Source of the DNA: an uncultured Prevotella sp.
GTDB taxonomy: Bacteria > Bacteroidota > Bacteroidia > Bacteroidales > Bacteroidaceae
Length of the DNA: 8,005 nucleotides
Direction: 5' to 3'
Assembly: GCA_905211345.1 (NCBI GenBank)
Contig: CAJMAO010000074.1
Coordinates: 1 to 8,005 of the forward strand
Below are positions 1-6,351 of this stretch, piece by piece. The notes below the pieces were generated by a model. That model was given only the letters and a program-made list of their open reading frames with translations, made no database searches and was not told the origin of the DNA. Each line of letters opens with the position of its first letter. Within the stretch, counting starts at the first letter, position 1. Position numbers and translations under genes: made by a program.

Positions 1-578
1 GTGAGTTCGACGGCCGCCTGTTCATCATCGAACGCAGCGGCAAACTGGGACTGGGCACGGCTTACATCACAGGCTTCAAATGGTCGCTGGACCACGGATA
101 TGACTATATATTCGAGATGGACGCCGACTTCAGCCACGACCCTAACGACCTGCCGCGCCTCTACGCCGCCTGCCACGACGAAGGATACGACTTGGCCATA
201 GGCTCAAGATACGTCAGCGGCGTCAACGTGGTAAACTGGCCCATAGGGCGTGTGCTGATGAGCTACTTCGCGTCGCAGTACGTAAGGATTGTCACAGGCT
301 TCAAGGTGCACGACACCACGGCCGGATTCAAGTGTTACCGCCGCCGCGTGCTCGAGACGATAGAACTTGACAAGATACGTTTCAAGGGCTACGGCTTCCA
401 GATAGAGATGAAATATACGGCCTACAAGATAGGCTTCAAGATAAAAGAGGTGCCCGTAATATTCGTCAACCGCCGCGAAGGGGTGTCAAAGATGAGCGGC
501 GGCATCTTCGGCGAGGCGTTTTTCGGAGTTATGCGCCTGCGCTGGGACGGATGGACAAGAAAATACCCGAAGATATAA
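1..578 (+). CDS. Polyprenol-phosphate mannose synthase (GT2 family), 5' end missing
   Basis: The N-terminus lies outside the window; the first whole codon is at base 3 and 191 residues are visible. Counting from there, residues 10-20 (ERSGKLGLGTA) are the conserved stretch of dolichol/polyprenol-phosphate mannose synthases. Residues 38-47 (FEMDADFSHD) hold the DxD metal/GDP-mannose site, 67-70 are GSRY, and 157-165 (NRREGVSKM) match the family C-terminal region. The missing part, roughly 55 residues, should hold the nucleotide-binding start of the GT-A fold. The family transfers mannose from GDP-mannose to a polyprenyl phosphate at the inner face of the cytoplasmic membrane; in Bacteroidota this donor is thought to feed O-glycosylation and surface glycans. 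No C-terminal membrane domain follows, so this is the single-domain form. It may be co-transcribed with the acyltransferase 149 bases downstream. A related GT2 with another sugar or lipid specificity is possible but less likely. Confidence 0.9.
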   Translation, partial: EFDGRLFIIERSGKLGLGTAYITGFKWSLDHGYDYIFEMDADFSHDPNDLPRLYAACHDEGYDLAIGSRYVSGVNVVNWPIGRVLMSYFASQYVRIVTGFKVHDTTAGFKCYRRRVLETIELDKIRFKGYGFQIEMKYTAYKIGFKIKEVPVIFVNRREGVSKMSGGIFGEAFFGVMRLRWDGWTRKYPKI

Positions 579-727
579 TACCCGCCCCAACCATCACGAA
601 GGGAATGGGCATGGAATGTTTTGATTACATATTTTAATAAAAGAAAAACAACAATATTGTTTATCACTCACGTCCGGTAATCCGGCTCCCTCCCCTCGGG
701 AGGGCTGGGGTGGGTGTCATTCTGATT
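579..727. other. Intergenic spacer between mannose synthase and acyltransferase
   Basis: The spacer has two parts. About 611-665 is AT-rich and carries a perfect 12-bp palindrome (AACAATATTGTT, 650-661). About 671-716 is GC-rich and carries the palindrome and G-tract element described separately. I see no clear TAnnTTTG promoter box on the plus strand and no strong terminator after the mannose synthase stop, so read-through into the acyltransferase is plausible. Confidence 0.5.
684..716 (+). repeat. GC-rich palindromic (REP-like) element with G-quadruplex motif
   Basis: CCCTCCC (688-694) and GGGAGGG (698-704) form a perfect 7-bp stem with a 3-base loop. The right arm runs into further G tracts, so 698-714 reads GGG-A-GGG-CT-GGGG-T-GGG, a canonical four-tract G-quadruplex motif with loops of 1, 2 and 1. 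Hairpin and quadruplex use the same G tracts and exclude each other. The element ends about 13 bases before the acyltransferase ATG, so in a transcript it would cover the ribosome-loading region. Similar GC-rich intergenic palindromes are, from memory, scattered through Prevotella-like genomes; that this is a dispersed repeat is inferred from one copy plus a partial look-alike at the right edge of the window. Confidence 0.6.
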
Positions 728-1462
728 ATGAAATACATTTACCGCATTTACCAAATCGCCATCGCCTTGCCGATAATCATCGTACTGACACTGCTCACCG
801 CGATAACTACAAGCGTAGGATGCATGGTCGGCAACGGCCACTTCTGGGGTTATTATCCCCCTGTTATATGGTCAAAATGGGTGCTCAAGGTACTGTTCCT
901 GCCGGTGAAAGTCACCGGCCGTGAGAACCTGAAGCACGGAGAGTCATACGTATTCGTAAGCAACCATCAGGGAGCGTTCGACATTTTCCTGATATTCGGC
1001 CACTTGCGCCGTAATTTCAAGTGGATGATGAAGCAGCAGCTGCGCAAAATCCCGTTCGTAGGGTATGCCTGCGAGAAATCGCACCATATTTTCGTCGACC
1101 GCCGTTCTCCCGGCAAGGTGAAGGCTACTTACGACAAGGCGCGCGCTACGTTGAAGCATGGCATGAGCGTAGTGGTGTTCCCGGAAGGCTCACGCACATA
1201 CGACGGACGCATGGGAACATTCAAGCGAGGAGCGTATATGCTGGCCGACGAGCTGCAACTGCCCGTGGTTCCGCTGACAATCAACGGCTCGTTCGACGTT
1301 ATGCCGCGCACCAGCAAATGGTACTGGGTGCACCGCCGTCAGCTTACCCTTACCATCCACGCCCCCATCTACCCGCAATCACAGGGTGCCGCGAACATAA
1401 GCCGGTTAATGGAAGAAAGCTATAAGGAAATACATTCGGGACTGGCGCCGGAATACCAATAA
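728..1462 (+). CDS. plsC: 1-acyl-sn-glycerol-3-phosphate acyltransferase (PlsC family)
   Basis: This 244-residue protein carries the PlsC acyltransferase signatures in order. NHQGAFD at 79-85 holds the catalytic HX4D pair (His80, Asp85). RRSPGK sits at 125-130. FPEGSR at 151-156 is the glycerol-phosphate-binding block, and LPVVPLTING at 178-187 is the fourth block. The family moves an acyl chain onto the sn-2 position of lysophosphatidic acid to make phosphatidic acid, at the inner membrane. A hydrophobic segment at about 8-28 is a membrane anchor. The ATG at 728 is preferred over an in-frame GTG at 710 because the GTG lies inside the G-tract repeat and would add six atypical residues before the basic/hydrophobic start. 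No Shine-Dalgarno sequence is seen. The stop codon touches the left arm of the long inverted repeat that follows. Some PlsC-like proteins acylate other lipids (ornithine lipid or lipid A type), so the exact acceptor is unproven. Confidence 0.9.
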   Translation: MKYIYRIYQIAIALPIIIVLTLLTAITTSVGCMVGNGHFWGYYPPVIWSKWVLKVLFLPVKVTGRENLKHGESYVFVSNHQGAFDIFLIFGHLRRNFKWMMKQQLRKIPFVGYACEKSHHIFVDRRSPGKVKATYDKARATLKHGMSVVVFPEGSRTYDGRMGTFKRGAYMLADELQLPVVPLTINGSFDVMPRTSKWYWVHRRQLTLTIHAPIYPQSQGAANISRLMEESYKEIHSGLAPEYQ

Positions 1463-1552
1463 GTGAAAAGTGAAAAAGGAAAAGTGAAAAATCCATTACC
1501 ATACACACTAAAGGCATTTGGATTTTTCACTTTTCCTTTTTCACTTTTCACT
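1462..1552. repeat. Perfect 34-bp inverted repeat between convergent genes, possible bidirectional terminator
   Basis: Bases 1462-1495 are an exact reverse complement of 1519-1552, leaving a 23-base loop. The arm is made of purine-rich units (GTGAAAA, GTGAAAAA, GGAAAA, GTGAAAAA), so it also has internal direct repetition. It sits between the tail-to-tail acyltransferase and metallophosphoesterase genes. The acyltransferase stop shares its last base with the left arm. The phosphoesterase stop and its last three codons (Ser-Glu-Lys) lie in the right arm. A transcript from either side would fold into a long, AU-rich hairpin, consistent with termination or 3'-end protection. It is not a classical GC-stem plus U-tract terminator, so that role is inferred. 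Confidence 0.75.
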
Positions 1553-2710
1553 CCTTAAGGTTATCACCACTATCTCATTGTCGGCCCCGAGGCGGAAAGG
1601 AATAAGGCCGCCCATGCCGAGCGACACATTTATGGCACGCCCGCCTTCATGGTACATGCCGCCCCACTCCTTATATTTAGCCGCTGCCGGCGACCAACCG
1701 AACACCTTCAGCTGGCCGCCGTGCGTGTGTCCGCTCAACGTCAACTGGGCTTCGCTCTTTGGAAGTATCGCTTCACGCCATGCCCACGGATCATGCTCAA
1801 GCATCAAAATAAAAGTTCCTGGCTTAACGCCGGCCAGCGTCTTGCCGACATCACCCCGCATGGGGTGCGGCGGCCTGCCGTAATTTTCCATTCCCGCCAC
1901 GACAATAGAATCTCCGCCGCGCCGTATTACGCGATGCTCGTTAAGAAGCAAATCCCAGCCCAACTGCCGTTCAAGGCTTACCAGTTCACGCTCGTTGGCC
2001 ACCTTTACGGCACTGCTCGCCTCGATATATACTGAATAATCATGGTTGCCAAGCACCGAGAACACGCCGTCCTTAGCCTTTATGCGTCCTAAAGTCTGCA
2101 TGAACGGATAAAGTTCTTTCGGCTCCATGTTCTGTATATCGCCCGTAAACACAGCCATATCAGCCCCCTGGGCATTTATGCTGTCAACCATCTCGTCTAG
2201 CAGGTCGGCGTATTTCTCTCCGTAAGTGCCAACGTGTGCATCGCTGAAATGCACAATCTTGTAACCGTCAAAAGCATCAGGCAAATCGGCGGAATAATAC
2301 ACTTCGTGGCGTATATCAAACTTGCCGAATCCACACACGCTGCCATACACCACCAAAGCGTCGACAACCAATGCGAACACAAGCCCCACGAGGTTGCCCC
2401 AGTTGTTATGAGTATGATGAAAACGGCAGTGTGCCCAGCCTAAAAAAGAGCACAGGGCGAACACGAACTTAGGCACGACCAACAGGCCGAGGAGCAACAA
2501 ATACAGATGCAACAGCAGCATATTGTCGGGCGCGAAATTACGCGACGTGGCAAGGACGATGGTATAAACGAACATGAACGCCCCCGGAAGCCACCACAAC
2601 ACGCGCTGCCACCACAGGTAACGGGTGCGCTTTCGGAGGAAACGACGGTCTAAATAAAGGTCGGGAAGGGTTATCAGCAAAAGCAAATGTACTAAAATGC
2701 GGGCTATCAT
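1541..2710 (-). CDS. Membrane-anchored calcineurin-like metallophosphoesterase (YkuE-type)
   Basis: A 389-residue protein. The N-terminal third has hydrophobic segments at about 4-17, 37-54, 64-88 and 106-124, with a basic stretch at 22-30. The rest is a calcineurin-like phosphoesterase domain with all dinuclear-metal motifs: SDAH (156-159), GD (190-191), GNHD (221-224), His306 and GHTH (327-330). This layout matches YkuE-type enzymes, which hydrolyse phosphate esters at or near the membrane; UDP-diacylglucosamine and other lipid-linked substrates have been discussed for relatives, and the substrate here is unknown. It starts 34 bases after the dihydroorotase stop and is probably the last gene of that unit. 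The last residues, SEK, are encoded by the arm of the inverted repeat, so the natural C-terminus may have been replaced when that element arose. The active site is intact. Confidence 0.9.
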   Translation of the reverse strand: MIARILVHLLLLITLPDLYLDRRFLRKRTRYLWWQRVLWWLPGAFMFVYTIVLATSRNFAPDNMLLLHLYLLLLGLLVVPKFVFALCSFLGWAHCRFHHTHNNWGNLVGLVFALVVDALVVYGSVCGFGKFDIRHEVYYSADLPDAFDGYKIVHFSDAHVGTYGEKYADLLDEMVDSINAQGADMAVFTGDIQNMEPKELYPFMQTLGRIKAKDGVFSVLGNHDYSVYIEASSAVKVANERELVSLERQLGWDLLLNEHRVIRRGGDSIVVAGMENYGRPPHPMRGDVGKTLAGVKPGTFILMLEHDPWAWREAILPKSEAQLTLSGHTHGGQLKVFGWSPAAAKYKEWGGMYHEGGRAINVSLGMGGLIPFRLGADNEIVVITLRSEK

Positions 2711-2744
2711 CGGTCGTGATATTATACGGTTGTAAGGTTGTATG

Positions 2745-4097
2745 TTATCTGAACATTACTTCTTCGCCACGGCATGAAGCGTCGAAACAGCCTTTGTCAA
2801 AAATGTGGCGGCCGTTACAGAAAGTGTGCTCCACACGCCAGTTGAACGTGTGCCCGGCCATAGGCGACCATCCGCACTTACTCTGTATGCAGTCATCCGT
2901 CACCGTCCAAGGAGCGTTCGGCCTCACTATTGTCAAGTCGGCCTTATACCCTTTGCGGATAAACCCGCGCACGCGCACGTCGAACAACTGCACCGGACGG
3001 TGGCACATAAGCTCCACGACACGCTCAATGGTGAGCACGCCTTGGTCTACAAGTTCCAACATTGCCACCAACGAAAACTGCACCATAGGCATACCCGAGG
3101 CCGCTTTGGCGCATCCGCCTCGCTTGTCGGTCAACTGGTGAGGCGCGTGGTCTGTGCCAACAACGGCTATTCTGCCGTCAGTCAATGCCTTGCGCAACGC
3201 CTCACGGTCTGCCGGGGTCTTTACCGCAGGGTTACATTTAATAAGTGTTCCCAACCTAGCATAGTCCTCATCCGTAAAGAAAAGATGGGCTATTACGGCC
3301 TCGGCGGTAATCTTCGGCATCGAGTCTGTCCAAGGTTCGAACAGCGACAACTCGCGCGCCGTGGTCACATGAGCCACGTGCAGGCGCGCGCCATGCTTTT
3401 TGGCTAGTCTCACGGCCAATTCCGTCGACCTGCAACAAGCCTCCTCGCTTCGTATCTCCGGATGATGAATTACATCGGGGTCTTCGCCATACCGTTCCTT
3501 TGCGCGCCGCATGTTCTCGTTTATCACGCCTGTATCCTCACAGTGAGTCATCACTGGTACGGGGGCGGTTGAGAATATCTTTTCCAACGCTTCGGCACGG
3601 TCAACGAGCATGTTGCCCGTCGACGAACCCATGAAAAGTTTTATTCCGGGTATTCGGTGGATGTCAAGAACCGCGAACTGGTCGACATTCGAGTTGGTCG
3701 CGCCAAAGAAGAAAGAGTAATTCACGTGGCTGTCGCGCGCGGCGATGGCACGCTTCACGTCAAGCGCAAGCAGCGTTGTTGTCTGCGGCACGGTGTTAGG
3801 CATGTCGAAATACGTTGTCACTCCACCGTAAGCAGCTGCCCTGCTTTCGCTTTTAATGTCGGCTTTCGCCGTAAGACCAGGCTCGCGGAAGTGTACATGG
3901 TCATCTATAACGCCGGGCAAAACAAAACACCCTGCAGCATCGACTGTTTCGCCGAAGACGCCGCAAGGTGTTTCTTTTTCTTGTAATATATCGGCAATAC
4001 AACCGCCATTGACCACTATCGAGCCTTTGAACGACCTGCCTTCATTGACGATTGTCGCACCTTTTATCAATAAGTCTGTCATAAACGCATAGTTCAT
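2745..4097 (-). CDS. pyrC: Dihydroorotase (pyrimidine biosynthesis)
   Basis: A 450-residue amidohydrolase that interconverts N-carbamoyl-L-aspartate and L-dihydroorotate, the third step of de novo UMP synthesis, in the cytosol. The metal centre appears complete: DDHVHFREPG (65-74, with the HxH pair at 67 and 69), GIKLFMGSS (151-159, Lys153 the probable carboxylated lysine), His185 in MTHCED, LHVAHV (239-244) and GTDHAPH (314-320, catalytic Asp316). Length and motifs fit the longer dihydroorotases, related to allantoinase, rather than the short E. coli type; allantoinase is the main alternative, judged unlikely because the conserved FREPG and GTDHAPH segments fit dihydroorotase well. The ATG overlaps the preceding lipoprotein stop as ATGA, implying translational coupling. 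A second ATG at 4082 (giving MTDLLIKGATIVNEG) resembles the usual family N-terminus and may be the true start. Confidence 0.92.
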   Translation of the reverse strand: MNYAFMTDLLIKGATIVNEGRSFKGSIVVNGGCIADILQEKETPCGVFGETVDAAGCFVLPGVIDDHVHFREPGLTAKADIKSESRAAAYGGVTTYFDMPNTVPQTTTLLALDVKRAIAARDSHVNYSFFFGATNSNVDQFAVLDIHRIPGIKLFMGSSTGNMLVDRAEALEKIFSTAPVPVMTHCEDTGVINENMRRAKERYGEDPDVIHHPEIRSEEACCRSTELAVRLAKKHGARLHVAHVTTARELSLFEPWTDSMPKITAEAVIAHLFFTDEDYARLGTLIKCNPAVKTPADREALRKALTDGRIAVVGTDHAPHQLTDKRGGCAKAASGMPMVQFSLVAMLELVDQGVLTIERVVELMCHRPVQLFDVRVRGFIRKGYKADLTIVRPNAPWTVTDDCIQSKCGWSPMAGHTFNWRVEHTFCNGRHIFDKGCFDASCRGEEVMFR

Positions 4098-4897
4098 TCA
4101 CCTTCAACAGCCGCCACAGAGTCGCCTCCCATTATTCCGGGAGCAGCCAGTTCGTTGGGTGTCGGAACATCTTGTACCGGCGCAGCCATCTCACCCGGCA
4201 TTGCCGTTCCGTTCATTATTGCTTGGTTCTGCTGTGCTTTACGGTAATAATCACTGACATACGGGTCATTCTTAAACTTGTCAGTGGCCTTGCTCATTAT
4301 GTCTTCAATCCAAGGGGATAGCTCAGGATAACGATGTCCGGCCGTCATCATAAAGAACACTCCCGGCCCCAGCACGTTATCGAAGTTCTCAACAATAAAC
4401 GTCGTCACCAGCTTATCTTCACGCTCTGCTATCTGTCCGGCCTTCTCGGCGAGGTGGGCGTTGACGGCGTTAAGGTCTTTTCCGTCCATTATCGCCTGAC
4501 TTTGCATGTGTCCCAGCTCACTCACTTCGCTTTCAAGCTGCTTGTATTTTTCGATAAACTCAAACAGTTTCTCGTTCAGCGGCGTACCGCTCACTTTCTG
4601 CTGGGTATTATCTATATTGATTATAATTTCTCCGCTTTCAAGCACAACAGGCATTATGCCGTCCTCGTCCATGAACAAAGTCACCAGCTTTGTTGAATCC
4701 AAAGTACCTGAAAAATGGAATTCGCCGTGCACAATGTCGCATGAGTCGATGTCTTTCAAATCGGAACCGTCGTATGCCTTTAGAAAGAGCATTCTGCCGT
4801 CAAGCGTCGGCACGTTGGAAGTGCCTTGTATGTTGTATGTGTCGGCACAAGAGGCAAACATCAAGATTGAAAGCAGTGCGTAAAGTGTCCTTATCAT
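4094..4897 (-). CDS. DUF4369-like lipoprotein
   Basis: A 267-residue predicted exported lipoprotein. MIRTLYALLSILMFASC is a short signal peptide with a probable lipidated Cys17, although Phe at -3 is not the classical lipobox residue. Residues about 20-100 are strand-rich and resemble the DUF4369 domain found at the N-terminus of many Bacteroidota lipoproteins, often before a thioredoxin-like domain. No thioredoxin CxxC follows here. Instead there is a charged helical region (about 106-165) and a segment at 173-222 rich in aromatic and charged residues. The last 38 residues are an Ala/Pro/Gly/Met-rich tail with EMAAP (236-240) and ELAAP (249-253) repeated. It is first in its unit, directly upstream of pyrC with a 4-base overlap, and has a good promoter box 24 bases before its ATG. 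Function is unknown; the domain call comes from memory of the family. Confidence 0.75.
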   Translation of the reverse strand: MIRTLYALLSILMFASCADTYNIQGTSNVPTLDGRMLFLKAYDGSDLKDIDSCDIVHGEFHFSGTLDSTKLVTLFMDEDGIMPVVLESGEIIINIDNTQQKVSGTPLNEKLFEFIEKYKQLESEVSELGHMQSQAIMDGKDLNAVNAHLAEKAGQIAEREDKLVTTFIVENFDNVLGPGVFFMMTAGHRYPELSPWIEDIMSKATDKFKNDPYVSDYYRKAQQNQAIMNGTAMPGEMAAPVQDVPTPNELAAPGIMGGDSVAAVEGE

Positions 4898-4920
4898 ATA
4901 AATGCGTTATAAAACCGGAA

Positions 4921-4928
4921 CAAATGTA
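4921..4928 (-). promoter_or_regulatory. Candidate -7 promoter box for the DUF4369-pyrC unit
   Basis: On the minus strand this reads TACATTTG, an exact match to the Bacteroidota -7 consensus TAnnTTTG. Transcription would begin near 4914, giving a leader of under 20 bases before the ATG at 4897. The -33 position (about 20 bases further upstream) shows only a T-run rather than TTTG, so that half is weak. The 89-base gap (4898-4986) holds nothing else that I recognise, and no hairpin terminator follows the upstream gene. Confidence 0.55.
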
Positions 4929-4986
4929 CAATCTATTATCGACGTATGGAAAAAATTTATGCTATTTAAAACAAATCCGCCGTCTT

Positions 4987-5442
4987 TTATAGTTTTTTTG
5001 CCTCTTTCCCGAGCTCGTGTGAAATACGGTGGGTTGTGTATATCTCAATTATAGCCGCCACAAGCAGCAACACCACCCAGTTGTTATGCACGTAAGTGAC
5101 GTAAGCATAATAACCGTTATCGAAATATTCTGTAAACAGCGGCTGTATGAACAGGTACTTATCCTCTAACATCAACACGCCCGAAAGGACAAAAAGCACA
5201 TCGCCCACGGTCATGATTCGGCGCAGACGGCGCACCGTAATGTTACGTCCGTCGTATGTCTGCCTCATCTGCATGGCTGCGAAAGCCACCGCTCCAACGG
5301 CAAAAAGTATGGGCGACACCGATTGGTATCCAAACACATAAAGCCCTGCCCCGACTGTCATCAGTAATGCTCCGACGAGCAACACCACGCTTTCCAGCCT
5401 ACTCAGTTGTCTCATTTCCATCTGTTTCTTGATTGTTGTCAT
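4987..5442 (-). CDS. Small four-helix integral membrane protein, function unknown
   Basis: Up to 151 residues, with hydrophobic segments at about 19-38, 42-59, 75-92 and 119-136. Short charged loops lie between them and the C-terminus is basic (HELGKEAKK), so it is a polytopic inner-membrane protein. No catalytic motif is seen and I do not recognise a named family. It directly follows the FtsB-like gene and overlaps it, so the two are surely co-transcribed. The start is uncertain: the longest frame begins at 5442 (44-base overlap), while ATGs at 5421 and 5415 give shorter overlaps, and the last (MRQLSRLESVVLLVGA) places the first membrane segment close to the N-terminus. The linkage suggests, but does not show, an envelope or division-related role. 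Confidence 0.75.
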   Translation of the reverse strand: MTTIKKQMEMRQLSRLESVVLLVGALLMTVGAGLYVFGYQSVSPILFAVGAVAFAAMQMRQTYDGRNITVRRLRRIMTVGDVLFVLSGVLMLEDKYLFIQPLFTEYFDNGYYAYVTYVHNNWVVLLLVAAIIEIYTTHRISHELGKEAKKL

Positions 5443-5734
5443 CGCTCAATACGAAAATATCTTCGTCTTCAGCCTTCATAAAATACTGTTCACGGGCCAC
5501 CTTCGTTATGGCTTTCGGGTTGCGCTGAAGCTCCTTCAACGTTGCCTCGGCTTCATGATATTGCCGGTTGTAATCATCGATTTCGGCATTCATCTCACGC
5601 ACCAGCATCCTGTTCTGCACATGCTTCATGATGCTGTTGTCACCGACAAAGCCTATAATGACAACGCCAAGCACCGACACTATCAGGTATTTCTTGCGCC
5701 CTATTAGATTTAAAACGGAATATAGACGGCTCAT
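5399..5734 (-). CDS. FtsB/DivIC-family septum formation initiator
   Basis: A 111-residue bitopic membrane protein with a basic N-terminus (GRKK, 12-15), one transmembrane helix at about 16-31 and a coiled-coil stretch at about 35-72. The closing motif NPKAITKVAREQYFMKAEDED (72-92, with the conserved AREQY-x-MK core) is typical of FtsB/DivIC proteins. Family members form a trimeric scaffold with FtsL and FtsQ at the division septum, the coiled coil lying in the periplasm. The tail from 97 on is acidic and Asn/Thr-rich and is encoded where the next gene begins. An upstream in-frame ATG at 5788 is rejected because it falls in the -33 box of a strong promoter match, whereas the ATG at 5734 leaves a short leader. 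Assignment to FtsB versus DivIC is not resolvable from sequence alone. Confidence 0.88.
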   Translation of the reverse strand: MSRLYSVLNLIGRKKYLIVSVLGVVIIGFVGDNSIMKHVQNRMLVREMNAEIDDYNRQYHEAEATLKELQRNPKAITKVAREQYFMKAEDEDIFVLSDDNNQETDGNETTE

Positions 5735-5758
5735 ATTGCATACTTTTGTTTGTGCCTG

Positions 5759-5789
5759 CAAAGATAATGCAAGCCGGGCTAAATGCAAA
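5759..5789 (-). promoter_or_regulatory. Bacteroidota-type promoter for the ftsB-like gene
   Basis: On the minus strand a TTTG box (5789-5786) is followed after exactly 19 bases by TATCTTTG (5766-5759). This fits the Bacteroidota consensus TTTG-N19-TAnnTTTG. Expected transcription start is near 5752, about 18 bases before the ATG at 5734. It is the best promoter match in the window and decides the gene start. Confidence 0.75.
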
Positions 5790-5901
5790 ATAAAAGGGAA
5801 TGAAACGGATTTTTATTTTTAACGTTCCGGCAACTTCACCATTTTTACCGCAAAAGACACAAGAACATTCATTCCCTATCGGCTCTGATAAAACTATGAC
5901 A

Positions 5902-6351
5902 TCAGAACCTCGTGAGCTGCAACGTGGCATAATCGGAGCGCAGCACGAGGTTGTCGCCGTCGGCTACCACCACCTCAAACTCCGTCGTAGTGGCGTTCAT
6001 GCCGAACGGCAGCAACTGCCCGGGCGTGGCGCTTTCGTGGTTGTCGCTAGTCGAGGCACGCCGCTTGAAGTCTCTCATCACCACTTTTTTCCTACCGTCT
6101 TTATACTCAAAGCGCGCGATAAACGCCCCGTAGTCGTGAGGTCCTTGCTTTTCGGCCACCTCCACCACCATGCGCGTTATGCTGTAATATATCCTCTCGC
6201 ACTCATGCATTTCCCCGTCGGCAGCCGTCTCGAAGCGTTCCAGCCGCCAAAAGCCCTCTATGTCCTCGTCGATAGGGTCTTTCCATTCGCATCCGCAACA
6301 TATTGCGCAAACAAGAAAGGCCGTAATACACATTCTGATCACTTTGCCCAT
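5902..6351 (-). CDS. Small lipocalin-like lipoprotein
   Basis: A 149-residue predicted lipoprotein. The signal region has Lys3 and Arg6 followed by a hydrophobic stretch (7-20) and a cysteine-rich end, CAICCGC; Cys21, preceded by Gly, is the likeliest lipidated residue, but Cys15, 18 or 19 are possible. The mature part starts acidic (EWKDPIDEDIEG), then GFWRLERF (33-40), the G-x-W type opening strand seen in small Bacteroidota lipocalin-like proteins. Alternating hydrophobic strands follow to the C-terminus (EFEVVV, NLVLRS, TLQLTRF), consistent with a small beta-barrel. No specific ligand or function can be given. Its ATG lies inside the 3' end of the wzi-like gene (13-base overlap), so it is co-translated with it; a second ATG at 6333 would remove the basic residues of the signal and is less likely. 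The domain assignment is inferred from fold-like features, not a search. Confidence 0.75.
   Translation of the reverse strand: MGKVIRMCITAFLVCAICCGCEWKDPIDEDIEGFWRLERFETAADGEMHECERIYYSITRMVVEVAEKQGPHDYGAFIARFEYKDGRKKVVMRDFKRRASTSDNHESATPGQLLPFGMNATTTEFEVVVADGDNLVLRSDYATLQLTRF

Noticed and set aside
1..201. Open frame starting with GTG at base 1
   Set aside because: The mannose synthase motifs read in the frame starting at base 3; this frame is low-complexity Ser/Thr/Ala.
674..685. CCGG-TAAT-CCGG as an operator
   Set aside because: The half-sites are only 4 bp and self-complementary, so it cannot be told from chance in this GC-rich stretch.
710..727. GTG at 710 as the acyltransferase start
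   Set aside because: The codon lies inside the G-tract repeat and adds residues unlike a family N-terminus; the ATG at 728 gives a normal start.
2711..2744. Short repeat of ACAACC between pyrC and the metallophosphoesterase as a regulatory site
   Set aside because: The repeated unit is only 6 bases and the 34-base gap shows no promoter box; ordinary operon spacing explains it.
2805..3407. 200-codon plus-strand open frame
   Set aside because: It is antisense to dihydroorotase, whose catalytic motifs are all present on the minus strand.
5884..5906. TCTGAT/ATCAGA hairpin at the end of the lipocalin-like gene as a terminator
   Set aside because: The stem is only 6 bp, half AT, overlaps the stop codon and has no following U tract.
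5640..5930. 96-codon minus-strand frame with several cysteines
   Set aside because: It overlaps the FtsB-like gene in another frame and spans its promoter. The cysteines are not arranged as a convincing metal site.
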